Shown here: positions 54,852 to 63,980 of the stretch, piece by piece
How the letters are laid out: each line of letters starts with the position of its first letter
Numbering within the stretch: the stretch's first letter is position 1
Source: Erythrobacteraceae bacterium
GTDB lineage: Bacteria; Pseudomonadota; Alphaproteobacteria; Sphingomonadales; Sphingomonadaceae
DNA: 64,000 nt
Direction: 5' to 3'
Assembly (NCBI GenBank): GCA_027489065.1
Contig: JAIYAM010000023.1
Span: 1 to 64,000, forward strand
Program-made: the position numbers and the translations under genes
Notes under the pieces: model-generated
Seen by the model: only the letters and a program-made list of their open reading frames with translations
Database searches by the model: none
Told to the model about the DNA's origin: nothing

Positions 54852-54965
54852 GCTCGGCGGCGGCTATTGGGTGATCCGCCGTCGGCGTTGAATGACACAA
54901 ACCGGGTGGGAAGCGGACCAACCTAACTGAGGTGGCTGCCACTCCTAGCACACTTCTGCAAACCT

Positions 54966-55235
54966 TCAGGCCGTGCGTACCTGCACGCGGCCTTGCAAGT
55001 CATCATCCATTTCTTGCATCAGCTTTACGAATTCTTGCGCGGCCGACTTGGGGGAAATCGTGCCAGAGAAGCATACGGTTACATTAGCTTCGGGCACATC
55101 GTAGAGAAAGCTCTGGAAGTCGCTAAAAAATACATCCCAGCTGTGTCTGGTGTGTATGAGGCAGTGTATCTGCGCAATCATCGCATCGATGATGTCTTCT
55201 AGAGCTTCTTCGCTGCCGGTGAGTGTTAGGCGCAT
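54966..55235 (-). CDS. Small low-GC protein, possibly an immunity-type orphan
   Basis: 89 residues from ATG 55235 (99 from 55265). Acidic, with two Cys, no signal peptide: MRLTLTGSEEALEDIIDAM at the start. Family not recognised. Base composition is clearly lower in GC than the neighbours, suggesting transfer. Its ATG overlaps the last codons of a truncated frame (55226-55378), the arrangement seen for toxin-immunity pairs, which is why an immunity role is suggested. Weak inference. Confidence 0.45.
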   Translation of the reverse strand: MRLTLTGSEEALEDIIDAMIAQIHCLIHTRHSWDVFFSDFQSFLYDVPEANVTVCFSGTISPKSAAQEFVKLMQEMDDDLQGRVQVRTA

Positions 55236-55378
55236 TTCCAAGACTCGAAGTCTCCTACAAGCCAAGCCGCTTGCCGGGCGCCGTATCCTTGCATCAGATC
55301 ATCGAACGTCCGCAATGGGGTCGGTTCCCGACCGGCAGCTTTTGTCAGCAGATCGACGAAAGGCGCCCCACCTGCATT
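55226..55378 (-). pseudogene. C-terminal remnant of an unknown protein
   Basis: About 50 codons open to the stop at 55226, containing PFVDLLTKAAGREPTPLRTF and ARQAAWLVGDFESWKCA. The plausible coding part has no start and ends abruptly near the palindromic element at 55432-55504. It overlaps the following small gene by a start-in-stop arrangement. Probably the tail of a lost gene. Confidence 0.35.
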
Positions 55379-55431
55379 CCAAAGCAGTCCGTCTCCCGGA
55401 CTTGATCCGGGGCCCCGCTCACCTCTTCGTC

Positions 55432-55504
55432 TCCCCGGCGTAGGCCGGGGCCCAGAGGCGGGTAGCGCCGCGCCTGGCGCTCTGGGTCCCGGCCTGCGCC
55501 GGGA
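55432..55504. repeat. REP-like extragenic palindrome
   Basis: Imperfect inverted repeat: 55432-55457 (TCCCCGGCGTAGGCCGGGG...) pairs with 55480-55504 (...GTCCCGGCCTGCGCCGGGA), 22-base loop. The GGCCTGCGCCGGGATGACGA end is of the kind of dispersed palindromes common in alphaproteobacterial intergenic DNA. It sits just 3' of gdhA and may also stop its transcript. The surrounding 54852-55524 stretch holds only this, the small gene and the remnant. Confidence 0.65.
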
Positions 55505-55524
55505 TGACGAGCGAGAGTCGTTGC

Positions 55525-56880
55525 CTACACCACCCCGAAGGCCAGCATCGCATCGGCGACCTTCTTGAAGCCCGCGATATTCGCGCCCTTCACGTAGTCG
55601 ATATACCCGTCCCCTTGATCGCCGTAGCGGATGCAGGCGTTGTGGATGCCGGACATGATGTCCTTGAGCATCTGCTGGAGTTCCTCCTCCTTCCACGAGC
55701 GGCGTTCGGAGTTCTGGCTCATCTCCAGACCCGAGACCGCGACCCCGCCCGCGTTGCTCGCCTTGCCGGGCGCGTAGAGCAGCTTTGCCGCCTTGAAGAC
55801 GTGCACGCCGTCAAGATCGGTGGGCATGTTCGCGCCCTCGGCCACGGCGCGGCAGCCGTTGGCGACCAGCGTCTTCGCGTCTTCGCCCAGCAGTTCGTTC
55901 TGCGTCGCGCAGGGCAGGGCCACGTCGCAGGGCACGCCCCACGGGGTCTGGCCGGCATGGAAGGTCGCGCGGGGGAAGGCTGCGACATATTCCTCGATCC
56001 GCCCGCGGCAGTGGGTCTTATGGGTCTTCACCCAGTCGATCTTCTCCTGATCGATCCCGTCAGGGTCATGGATGAAGCCGCCGCTGTCCGAGAAGGTCAG
56101 CACCTTGCCGCCCAGCTGGACGATCTTCTCTGCCGCGTGTGTGGCGACATTGCCGCTGCCCGAGATCACCGCCGTCTTGCCCTCGAGGCTTTCGCCCTTG
56201 GTGGCCAGCATCTCGGCGAGGAAATAGACCGCGCCGTAGCCGGTCGCCTCGGTACGGATCAGGCTGCCGCCCCATTCCAGCCCCTTGCCGGTCAGCACGC
56301 CGGTGAAGTTGTTGGTGATGCGCTTGTACTGGCCGAACATGAAGCCGATCTCGCGCCCGCCCACGCCGATATCGCCCGCCGGAACGTCGACGTCGGCGCC
56401 GATGTGGCGGTAAAGCTCGGTCATGAAGGACTGGCAGAAGCGCATGATCTCGCGCTCGGACTTTCCCTTGGGGTTGAAGTTCGATCCGCCCTTGCCGCCG
56501 CCCATCGGCAGGCCGGTCAGCGCGTTCTTGAAGGTCTGCTCGAAGGCGAGGAACTTCAGGACGCTTTCGTTGACGCTGGGGTGGAAGCGGATCCCGCCCT
56601 TGTAGGGGCCGATCGCGTTGTTGTTCTGCACCCGCCAGCCGCGCTGCACGCGGATGTTGCCGTTGTCGTCTTCCCAGCAGACCCGGAATGACACCACGCG
56701 GTCGGGCTCGGCGATGCGGCGCAGGATCTGCTGTTCGTGATAGGCGGACTTGTCGGCGATGAACTCGAAGATGTCCTCGGCCACTTCCTGGACCGCCTGG
56801 ACAAATTCGGGCTGGTGCGGATTGCGGCGGTTCACGCCTTCCATGAACTGGTGAAGGTCGACGTGCGCCTGCGTTGCCAT
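55525..56880 (-). CDS. gdhA: NADP-type glutamate dehydrogenase
   Basis: 451 residues, the standard hexameric GDH size. Substrate loop GGIRFHPSVNESVLKFLAFE, catalytic-lysine region LPMGGGKGGSNFNPKGKS, VPAGDIGVGGREIGFMFGQY, and nucleotide-binding ISGSGNVATHAAEK. It interconverts 2-oxoglutarate plus ammonium and glutamate in the cytoplasm. The GSGNVA loop suits NADP(H). Single-gene unit. Confidence 0.97.
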   Translation of the reverse strand: MATQAHVDLHQFMEGVNRRNPHQPEFVQAVQEVAEDIFEFIADKSAYHEQQILRRIAEPDRVVSFRVCWEDDNGNIRVQRGWRVQNNNAIGPYKGGIRFHPSVNESVLKFLAFEQTFKNALTGLPMGGGKGGSNFNPKGKSEREIMRFCQSFMTELYRHIGADVDVPAGDIGVGGREIGFMFGQYKRITNNFTGVLTGKGLEWGGSLIRTEATGYGAVYFLAEMLATKGESLEGKTAVISGSGNVATHAAEKIVQLGGKVLTFSDSGGFIHDPDGIDQEKIDWVKTHKTHCRGRIEEYVAAFPRATFHAGQTPWGVPCDVALPCATQNELLGEDAKTLVANGCRAVAEGANMPTDLDGVHVFKAAKLLYAPGKASNAGGVAVSGLEMSQNSERRSWKEEELQQMLKDIMSGIHNACIRYGDQGDGYIDYVKGANIAGFKKVADAMLAFGVV

Positions 56881-56966
56881 GCTGGTATTTCCCCCTGAAG
56901 CCCTGTGCCGCGTTGCGACAAGCTATCCCCCCAAACCGGCGGGCTGGCAAGGCATCACGGCTTGCG

Positions 56967-58277
56967 TCAAATGGCGGAGCTGAAGCGGCGGGGGGCGGCG
57001 GCGCGGTAGCTGTCGAAGACTGCGGCGATCCCGCGGGCATAGGGAAGCCCGCCGGGCAGGATCGTCAGCCGGGTGTCGGCAATCCGGGCGAGGCCCGCGT
57101 CGCAATAGGGCGCGAGGCGGTCTGCGGCCTCGGCCATCAGATCGGCCCCGAGCTCGGCCTCCCCGCGGCACAGCAGTGCCTCGATCAGCTTGCCGCGGCG
57201 CTGGTCCTCGGCGCTGCGGACGATGCCGTGATCGGCCGAAAGCCGCCCTTCGGTCGACAATTGGCGATAACGCCCGGTGTGCTTCTCGTTCTGCGCGAGC
57301 AGCCCCGGAAAGCCGCTGATCGCACTCGCGCCGAGGCCGATCAGCACCTCGGCCCGATCATCGGTGAAGCCCTGGAAATTGCGCCGCAGCGTGCCCTGGC
57401 GCACGGCGCGCGCCATCGGATCGTGCGGCAGAGCGAAGTGATCGAAGCCGACCGCCTCGTATCCGCCCGCCACCAGCGTGTCGTGCGCCTGCGCGGCCAT
57501 CGCGAAACGCGCGGCCGCGCCGGGCAGCGCGCCTTCCGGGATCATCGTCTGGCGCGGCACGAGATGCGGCACATGCGCATAGCCGAACACCGCCACCCGG
57601 TCGGCGCCCAGCTTGCGGGTGTATTCCAGGCTGTCTTCCAGATCGGCCTCGCTCTGGTGGGGGAGGCCGTACATCAGGTCGAAATTGAGCGAGGTGACGC
57701 CCGCGCCGCGCAGCCAGTCGACCGAGCGGCAGATCATGGTCAGCGATTGTTCGCGCCCGATCGCCTTCTGGCAGTGCGCCGCGAAGGTCTGCACGCCGAG
57801 GCTCGCGCGGGTCACCCCGACGCTGCCGATCACGCTCGCCCAGTCGGAGGTGAGGCTGCGCGGATCGAGCTCGATCGACACCTCCGGCGAGGCAAGCGGG
57901 AAGTGCGCGTGAAGCGCCTCGACCAGTGCGAGGAATTCGCCGGTTTCGATGGCATTGGGGCTGCCCCCGCCAAACGCGATGCGCCGCACCCGCGCGCTCT
58001 GGGGCAGGAGGCTGGCGACCGTGGCAATCTCTTCATGGAGCGCGGCGAGGTACGCCTCGACCCGCGCGCGCTTGCCCGATTTGCCGGTGTTGCAGCCGCA
58101 ATAGTAGCAGATCTGCTCGCAGAACGGGATGTGGAGGTAGAGCGAGACATCGCCGCTCGCCTCGGCGATGGCGCGCTCGATGGTGCCCGGCTCCAGAGGG
58201 CCGAAATCGGCCGCGGTGGGGTAGCTGGTGTAGCGCGGCACGGGGACGGCGAGCAGCTCGGGGTGATAGGTCCACAT
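56967..58277 (-). CDS. hemN: Oxygen-independent coproporphyrinogen III oxidase (radical SAM)
   Basis: 436 residues. PRYTSYPTA at the N-terminus, radical-SAM cluster HIPFCEQICYYCGC (C-x3-C-x2-C), AFGGGSPNAIE, LNFDLMYGLPHQ and the HemN C-terminal domain (ISGFPGLLAQNEKHTGRY). Makes protoporphyrinogen for heme when oxygen is low, matching the adjoining cbb3 oxidase genes. ATG 58277 follows AAGGAG at about 11 bases. A candidate FNR-type site lies about 90 bases upstream. Confidence 0.95.
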   Translation of the reverse strand: MWTYHPELLAVPVPRYTSYPTAADFGPLEPGTIERAIAEASGDVSLYLHIPFCEQICYYCGCNTGKSGKRARVEAYLAALHEEIATVASLLPQSARVRRIAFGGGSPNAIETGEFLALVEALHAHFPLASPEVSIELDPRSLTSDWASVIGSVGVTRASLGVQTFAAHCQKAIGREQSLTMICRSVDWLRGAGVTSLNFDLMYGLPHQSEADLEDSLEYTRKLGADRVAVFGYAHVPHLVPRQTMIPEGALPGAAARFAMAAQAHDTLVAGGYEAVGFDHFALPHDPMARAVRQGTLRRNFQGFTDDRAEVLIGLGASAISGFPGLLAQNEKHTGRYRQLSTEGRLSADHGIVRSAEDQRRGKLIEALLCRGEAELGADLMAEAADRLAPYCDAGLARIADTRLTILPGGLPYARGIAAVFDSYRAAAPRRFSSAI

Positions 58278-58362
58278 TGTGTCGGGCGCTCCTTGGCCAC
58301 GCTCGCGGACTTCCACGCCGCTTCAGCATCTCCGGAGTAGGCGGGGGCGGCCTCAACCGTCT

Positions 58363-58376
58363 TTGCGCGAGATCAA
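58363..58376. promoter_or_regulatory. Candidate FNR/CRP-family site upstream of hemN
   Basis: TTGCG-CGAG-ATCAA: one perfect FNR half-site (ATCAA) and one degenerate half (TTGCG for TTGAT) with the right 4-base spacing, centred about 92 bases before the hemN ATG. FNR control of hemN and cbb3 genes is common in alphaproteobacteria. The match here is only partial. Confidence 0.4.
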
Positions 58377-58621
58377 TTCGGGCGATTTGAACGCTTGTGC
58401 TCATCCCTCGGGCGGCAGGTGCCTGCATGGCAGCCCTTGGGGTGGCAGTCGTCCCGGTCGGCGGGCGGTTTGCGCTGGCCGAGCGGGATGGTGATCGTCC
58501 CCCCGTTGCACAGCTGCGCGGTGAGCGTGGCCCCGTTGGACGGGGAGGCATGCGCGGGCAGGGGGCCGATCATCACCGGCACCAGTGCGGCCAGCGCCAA
58601 GGGAAGCGCCGCGAGGCTCAT
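58373..58621 (-). CDS. Small exported Cys/His protein of the cbb3 operon
   Basis: 82 residues. Signal peptide 1-25 (ending LPAHAS), then a short mature part with LCNGGTITIPLG and DDCHPKGCHAGTCRPRDEH. The Cys and His cluster would suit copper or heme binding near the oxidase, but the family is not recognised. The start overlaps the ccoS stop (CATGA), so it is co-translated with the assembly genes. Confidence 0.65.
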   Translation of the reverse strand: MSLAALPLALAALVPVMIGPLPAHASPSNGATLTAQLCNGGTITIPLGQRKPPADRDDCHPKGCHAGTCRPRDEHKRSNRPN

Positions 58622-58779
58622 GGCTCGCCCTCCCGATCGCCCTCGTCGTCGATCAGGATGCGGTTGGCGGCGCCGTCCATGTCGTCATACTGCCCGTCCT
58701 TCATCGACCAGAAGAACGCCGCCAGGCCGAGCAATCCCATGCCGAGCGCGATGGGGATGAGGAAGGCGAGGCCGTTCAT
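58618..58779 (-). CDS. ccoS: cbb3 oxidase maturation protein CcoS
   Basis: 53 residues: one TM helix (about 4-24) then GLAAFFWSMKDGQYDDMDGA, the CcoS hallmark, and an acidic tail. Required for cofactor insertion into cbb3 oxidase. Overlaps ccoI (ATGA 58776-58779) and the following small gene. Confidence 0.93.
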   Translation of the reverse strand: MNGLAFLIPIALGMGLLGLAAFFWSMKDGQYDDMDGAANRILIDDEGDREGEP

Positions 58780-60899
58780 CGGGCAGATCCCGCCAGCCGC
58801 AGCGAGTTGGCGACCACCACCAGCGAGCTCACCGACATGGCGATGGCGGCCAGCAGCGGGGTGACGAGGCCGGTGAGCGCGAGCGGCACGGCGAGCAGGT
58901 TGTAGGCAATCGAGAAGCCGAAATTCTGCCGCACGATCCGCATGGTCGCCCGCGCCACCCGCACCGCGAGCGCGACCGGCATCAGTGCCTCACCGATGAA
59001 CACTGCGTCAGCCGCCTGCTGGCTGGCGTCCGACGCGGTGCCGGGTGCGATCGAGGCGTGGGCGGCGGCAAGCGCGGGGCCATCGTTGAGGCCGTCGCCG
59101 ACCATCAGCGGTCGGTGCCCGGCTGCCTTCAGAGCCTCCAGCGCGGCGAGCTTGGCCTGCGGGCTCGCCTCGGCCTGGGCACCGAGACCGAGCCTGCGGG
59201 CGGCGGCTTCGACTGGCGCGGCGCGGTCGCCCGAGAGGATGCTGGCGGCGATCCCTTCGGCCTTGAGCGCGGCGAGCGTCTCGGCCACGTCGGCGCGCAG
59301 CGGGTCGGTGAAGGGGATCGTCTGCAAGCGCTGCCCGATCCGCAAGGTCGTGGCGAGCGCCTGCGCCGCGCCTTCGGGCTTTTGGAGCGCCACAATGTTG
59401 CCCTGCCAGCGCCCCGTCAGGCCCTCTCCGCCGACCTCGCGCAGGTCCGCGATGGCGGCAGGCTCCACCTCTGCGATCCGCAAGGCAGCGGTGAGGCCGC
59501 GGCTGAGCGGATGGCGGCTCGCCTGAGCGAGGCCGAGGGCGACGGCGCGGGTCTCCGGATCGAGGGCGCTGATGTCGGCGCGCGGGGTCCCCAGCGTCAG
59601 CGTGCCGGTCTTGTCGAACAGCGCGACGTCGCATTCGGCGAGGCGCTCCAAGGCGCTCCCGTCCTTGACCAGCAGGCCGCGCCGCAGCAGCGCGCCCGCA
59701 GCGACGACCTGCGCGGCAGGGACCGCGAGGCCCATCGCGCAGGGGCAAGTGATGATCAGCACGGCAATCGCGATGGTCAGCGACTGGTGCCAGTCCGCGC
59801 CCGCGATCATCCATCCGGCAAAGGCGAGCAGCGCGAGGCTGTGCACCACCGGCGCATAAAGCCGCGAGGCGCGGTCGGCGATGCGCACGTAGTGGCTGCG
59901 CGATTGCCCCGCCTCGTCCATCAGCCGCGCGATTTCGGCGAGCGCGGTGTCCTCGGCGGTGCGGGTGAGGCGGATGCGCAGGGGAGCCGAAAGGTTGATC
60001 GCGCCCGCGTGCACCGGCGCGCCGGGCCCGACGGGTTCGGGCGCGCTCTCGCCGGTGAGCATGGCGTTGTCGAGCGCGCTCGTGCCCTCGATCACCTCGC
60101 CATCGGCGGCGAGCGCCTCCCCTGCGGCGACCAGCACCAGCATGCCGGGCTCGAGGTCCTTCGCCGCCACCCTGCGGGTCGAGCCGTCGGGGGCGATGAC
60201 GCTGGCGCTCTTGCCCATGCGCCCCAGCAGCGCGCCGATCCCGGCCCGCGTCCGGGTGCGCATCTCGGCGTCGAGCGCGCGGCCTGCGAGGAGGAAGAAC
60301 AATAGCATCACGGCGCTGTCGAAGAAGGCGTGGCGGCCCCCGGTCATTGTCTCGTAAAGCGACAGCACGCTGGCAAGGATCACGCCGATGCTGATCGGCA
60401 CGTCCATGTTGGTGCGCCGGTGCGAGAGCGCCATCCAGGCGCTCGCGAAGAAGGGCCGCCCTGAATAGGCGATCACCGGCAGCGCGATCACCGCCGAAAG
60501 CCAGTGGAACAGCTCGCGCGTCGGCCCTTCCGCGCCCGACCAGACGCTGACCGAGAGCAGCATCACGTTCATCATCCCGAAGCCCGCGACGCCCAGCGCA
60601 CGGTTCAGCCGCTTGCGTTCGGCGACTTCGGTGCCCAGCGCGAGCGGATCCTCGGCGACCGGCTGCGCCTCGAAGCCGAGATCGAGCATGGCGGCGGTCA
60701 GCGCATCCTCGCCCATCGCCGGGTCGTGGGTGATCGCCACGCGCTTGGCCGAAAGGTTCGCCCGCGCGGCGGCGATGCCGGGGTGCTTGGGGAGCTCGCG
60801 CTCGATCTTGCCGATGCACCCGGCGCACTTCATGCCGGGCACGGTCAGCCGGGTGGTGGCGAACGGGCGCTCGGCTTCGAGCAGGGCGGGCGCGTTCAT
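58776..60899 (-). CDS. ccoI: Cu(+)-exporting P-type ATPase for cbb3 assembly
   Basis: 707 residues. N-terminal heavy-metal domain with GMKCAGCIG (22-30), eight TM helices, TGES, metal-site TCPCAMG, phosphorylation site DKTGTLT, SRHPLS and MVGDGLNDGPAL. Delivers copper to the periplasm for the CcoN CuB centre (FixI). Overlaps ccoH and ccoS by 4 bases each. Confidence 0.95.
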   Translation of the reverse strand: MNAPALLEAERPFATTRLTVPGMKCAGCIGKIERELPKHPGIAAARANLSAKRVAITHDPAMGEDALTAAMLDLGFEAQPVAEDPLALGTEVAERKRLNRALGVAGFGMMNVMLLSVSVWSGAEGPTRELFHWLSAVIALPVIAYSGRPFFASAWMALSHRRTNMDVPISIGVILASVLSLYETMTGGRHAFFDSAVMLLFFLLAGRALDAEMRTRTRAGIGALLGRMGKSASVIAPDGSTRRVAAKDLEPGMLVLVAAGEALAADGEVIEGTSALDNAMLTGESAPEPVGPGAPVHAGAINLSAPLRIRLTRTAEDTALAEIARLMDEAGQSRSHYVRIADRASRLYAPVVHSLALLAFAGWMIAGADWHQSLTIAIAVLIITCPCAMGLAVPAAQVVAAGALLRRGLLVKDGSALERLAECDVALFDKTGTLTLGTPRADISALDPETRAVALGLAQASRHPLSRGLTAALRIAEVEPAAIADLREVGGEGLTGRWQGNIVALQKPEGAAQALATTLRIGQRLQTIPFTDPLRADVAETLAALKAEGIAASILSGDRAAPVEAAARRLGLGAQAEASPQAKLAALEALKAAGHRPLMVGDGLNDGPALAAAHASIAPGTASDASQQAADAVFIGEALMPVALAVRVARATMRIVRQNFGFSIAYNLLAVPLALTGLVTPLLAAIAMSVSSLVVVANSLRLAGSAR

Positions 60900-61348
60900 C
60901 GCATCTCGCTTTCGCCCGCCCAGGCCTTCCCGCCGGCGCGGATCGCGGTGCGCATCTGCCAGCGGCCCGGCGCAAGGGCCTCGTTCGAGACCCAGCGTCC
61001 CTTGCCCTGCGGGGTGAAGGTCAGGGCCACGTCATCGCGCTGGCCCAGAGGCCGCTCGGCGGTTGCGGTGAGCGCCGCGTCCGAAGGCACTGCGATGGCC
61101 TCGATCACCACGCGGCCATCCTCGCGCCGATGCGGCACCGCCTGCCAGCCCAGCGCTTTCGAGGCTGCCGCCTGCTTCAGCCAGCCATTGTAGTTCTGGC
61201 TCGCGACATAGGAATTGTCGACCACCGTGCCGTGGAAGCTCTCCACCGCCATGGTCGCCATGGTCAGGTTGACCGCGATGACGATGCCGAAACCACCGAC
61301 GAAGATCGCCGCTACCCGCTTGCCGTTGAGGGGCGTGCTCTTGCTCAT
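60896..61348 (-). CDS. ccoH: FixH/CcoH family protein
   Basis: 150 residues. N-terminal TM (about 10-32) followed by VESFHGTVVDNSYVASQNYN and a periplasmic beta domain, typical FixH. Needed for stable cbb3 assembly. Overlaps ccoG (61345-61348) and ccoI by ATGA. Confidence 0.93.
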   Translation of the reverse strand: MSKSTPLNGKRVAAIFVGGFGIVIAVNLTMATMAVESFHGTVVDNSYVASQNYNGWLKQAAASKALGWQAVPHRREDGRVVIEAIAVPSDAALTATAERPLGQRDDVALTFTPQGKGRWVSNEALAPGRWQMRTAIRAGGKAWAGESEMR

Positions 61349-62904
61349 CGATCGTCTCCGGGCATGGCGAAGCTGGTTTCCTCGCGGGCGGTTTCGTGCT
61401 GCTCGTCCTGCGCGGTGAGGCGGAAGGCGAAGGGCAGGTCGTCGTCATCCTCGCCCGCTCCCGGCGGCAGCATGACGTAGGCGCGCAGCACCTTGGTTGC
61501 GTTGGCGGGCACGGCGATGACCTGCACGGGCGCCGCGTTTTCGAGGCTCACCGCCTCGGTCCACATCACCGCGCCTTTGGGGAGGCCCTCGAGCGCCAGT
61601 TCCATGTCGCGCGGGCGGGCCTGCATGTTGCGCAGCCGCAGGGTGTAGGCGTTGCGGACCGAGCCGTCCTTCATCAGCATGAACGGCGGGTTGCGGTCGG
61701 GCGCGACGGTCAGCCCGGTGTGCGTGCGGGTGCCGAGCGCGAAGAGCAGGCCTGCGCCGATCGCCGACCAGACGCCGAGATAGACGAGGGTGCGCACTCT
61801 CAGCAGCGCCTTCCACGCCGGTTGGGCGGGCGCGCCGGCGGCCTCGGCCTCGCATTGCTCCAGCGTCGCGTAATCGATCAGCCCGCGCGGGCGGCCGACT
61901 TCGGCCATCACCTTGTCGCAGGCGTCGATGCACAGGCCGCAAGTGATGCAGCCGATTTGCTGGCCGTCGCGGATGTCGATGCCGGTGGGGCACACCGCGA
62001 CGCATTGCTGGCAATCGACGCAGTCGCCGTAGGCTTCCGGGTTCTTGGCGGCTTTCTTGAGGCTGCCGCGCTGCTCGCCGCGCCAGTCCTTGTAGGTGAC
62101 GATCAGCGACTTCTCGTCGAGCATCGCGGTCTGGATGCGCGGCCAGGGGCACATGTAGACGCACACCTGTTCGCGCATGAACCCGCCGAGCCAGAAGGTC
62201 GTCCCGGTGAGGATCGCCACGGTCGCATAGGCGACGGGGTTCGCGGTGCCGTGCCAGAAATCATAGGTGAGCGTCGGCGCGTCGGCGAAGTACATGATCC
62301 ACGCGCCGCCGGTCCAGAAGCTGATCGCGAGGTAGACGCTCCACTTGGCGAGGCGGCGGGTGGTCTTCGAGGCGTCCCACGGCGCCTTGTCGAGCCGCGC
62401 GCGGGCGTTGCGGTCGCCGTCGAAGAAGCGGTCGACGTGCTGGAACAGGTCGGTCCACACCGTCTGGGGGCAGGCATAGCCGCACCACGCCCGGCCCACC
62501 GCACTGGTGACGAGGAACAACCCGATGCCGGCCATCATGAGGAGGCCTGCGACGAAGTAGAACTCGTGCGGCCAGATCTCGATATCGAACATGTAGAAGC
62601 GGCGATTGGCGAGGTCGATCAGCACCGCCTGATCGGGGGCATAGGCCCCGCGGTCCCAGCGCAGCCACGGGGTGACGTAGTAGATCGCCAGCGTGACCAG
62701 CATCACCGCCCACTTGAAGCGCCGGAAAGGCCCGTCGATGCGCTTGTTGTGGACGGTGCGGCCCTTCTCGTAGAGGGCGCTGCCCATGAAGCCTGCCTCG
62801 GGTGCAGGCGCAGGGGTCCCGAGCGCCGCCGCCCAGTCGCGCCCGGAGCTTGCCGGCTTGGGCGCGGATGGGGCGGGGCGTTCGAGATCGTCGGTGTCAG
62901 CCAT
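61345..62904 (-). CDS. ccoG: CcoG/FixG iron-sulfur membrane protein
   Basis: 519 residues. Several TM helices, GRAWCGYACPQTVWTDLF, then two ferredoxin-type sites CVDCQQCVAVCPTGIDIR and CITCGLCIDACDKVM, and a C-terminal Ig-like periplasmic domain. FixG family, implicated in copper reduction for cbb3 maturation. ATG 62904 overlaps the ccoP stop by 8 bases. The longer frame to 63063 is not supported. Confidence 0.94.
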   Translation of the reverse strand: MADTDDLERPAPSAPKPASSGRDWAAALGTPAPAPEAGFMGSALYEKGRTVHNKRIDGPFRRFKWAVMLVTLAIYYVTPWLRWDRGAYAPDQAVLIDLANRRFYMFDIEIWPHEFYFVAGLLMMAGIGLFLVTSAVGRAWCGYACPQTVWTDLFQHVDRFFDGDRNARARLDKAPWDASKTTRRLAKWSVYLAISFWTGGAWIMYFADAPTLTYDFWHGTANPVAYATVAILTGTTFWLGGFMREQVCVYMCPWPRIQTAMLDEKSLIVTYKDWRGEQRGSLKKAAKNPEAYGDCVDCQQCVAVCPTGIDIRDGQQIGCITCGLCIDACDKVMAEVGRPRGLIDYATLEQCEAEAAGAPAQPAWKALLRVRTLVYLGVWSAIGAGLLFALGTRTHTGLTVAPDRNPPFMLMKDGSVRNAYTLRLRNMQARPRDMELALEGLPKGAVMWTEAVSLENAAPVQVIAVPANATKVLRAYVMLPPGAGEDDDDLPFAFRLTAQDEQHETAREETSFAMPGDDR

Positions 62905-63826
62905 CGGTCTTGGCCTTGGCCGCCGGGGCGGCGCCCTTCGCGACCTCGGGTGCAGGCGCGGCCGGGGCAGGGTCCTGCCCGCCGCCGCGCGAGTGCACGT
63001 AGGCGGCAAGCATCTTGATGGTGACCGGGTCGAGCCGGCCCTTCCACGCAGGCATGACGCCATGGCGCGGCGCGAGGATCTGCTTCGTCACATCGGCCTT
63101 GGTGCCGCCGAACAGCCAGATCGCGTCGTTGAGGGCCGGCACGCCCATCGCCGGCATCCCGCCGCCGCTCGGCCCGTGACAGGCCGCGCAGTTATCGGCG
63201 AAGAGCTGCGCTCCGGTGGCGTTGTCCGTCGCCTTGCCGGAGAGCGAAAGGACGTGGGCGGCGACCGCATCGGCCTCGGCGGGCTTCAGCATGTCCTTGA
63301 AGGCGGGCATGAAGTTCACCCGTGTTTCGGGGTTGGCGTCCCAGCGGATGCCGTGGGTGAGCGTCGTCTCGATATCGGTCAGCGTGCCGCCCCACAGCCA
63401 GTCGTCGTCGTTGAGGTTGGGGTAGCCCGGCGATCCCGCCGCGCCCGCGCCGTGGCAGGCCGCGCAGTTGACCTTGAAGGCCGCCGCCCCGCCCGCGACC
63501 GCCGCCTGCATCAGCTGCGGATTGGCGGGGAGCGCCTCGATCGGGGTGGCGGCGATCTGCGCCCTGACGCCAGCGCGCGCGGCGTCGGCGGCCCGCATTT
63601 CCCTGGCGAGATCCCCCCGGCTCGACCAGCCGAGCGTGCCGCCCGTCGCCCGGTCGATCATCGGCCAGGCGGGGTAGAGCACCACGTAGACGGCGGCGAA
63701 GAGGATCGTCGCATAAAAGGTGTAGAGCCACCAGCGCGGCAGGGGGGTGTTGAGTTCCTCGATGCCGTCCCATTCGTGGCCAACGGTCTCGGTGCCGGTG
63801 GGCTCGTCGATGCGCTTTTTAGTCAT
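62897..63826 (-). CDS. ccoP: cbb3 oxidase diheme cytochrome c subunit
   Basis: 309 residues. N-terminal DGIEELNTPLPRWWLYTFYATI TM anchor (first 20 residues of this motif typical of CcoP), then two cytochrome c domains with CAACH at about 122 and 218, and a Pro/Ala tail. Passes electrons from the bc1 complex or soluble cytochromes to CcoO/CcoN. Overlaps ccoQ by 8 bases. Confidence 0.95.
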   Translation of the reverse strand: MTKKRIDEPTGTETVGHEWDGIEELNTPLPRWWLYTFYATILFAAVYVVLYPAWPMIDRATGGTLGWSSRGDLAREMRAADAARAGVRAQIAATPIEALPANPQLMQAAVAGGAAAFKVNCAACHGAGAAGSPGYPNLNDDDWLWGGTLTDIETTLTHGIRWDANPETRVNFMPAFKDMLKPAEADAVAAHVLSLSGKATDNATGAQLFADNCAACHGPSGGGMPAMGVPALNDAIWLFGGTKADVTKQILAPRHGVMPAWKGRLDPVTIKMLAAYVHSRGGGQDPAPAAPAPEVAKGAAPAAKAKTDG

Positions 63827-63980
63827 GGTCGTCGTCCTGGAAGATCGAGAGCTTGGCGTCCGCGATGTGGGCCGTGGCCCCGGGGCGGAAGTGCCAGAGG
63901 CACAGCGTCAGATAGAGCACGCAGATCATCGCCAGCGCGTAGCTGTCGGCGAAGTGGCGCAGGGCGGTGTAGAGGCTCAT
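63819..63980 (-). CDS. ccoQ: cbb3 oxidase small subunit CcoQ
   Basis: 53 residues: MSLYTALRHFADSYALAMI and one TM helix (about 13-31), then a short polar tail. Matches CcoQ/FixQ in size, position and topology. The start overlaps the ccoO stop (ATGA) and follows GGGAGG. Confidence 0.9.
   Translation of the reverse strand: MSLYTALRHFADSYALAMICVLYLTLCLWHFRPGATAHIADAKLSIFQDDDHD

Noticed and set aside
54855..54880. CGGCGG/CCGCCG hairpin as terminator of the TPR gene
   Set aside because: Six-base arms and no T-tract. Expected often in DNA of this composition.
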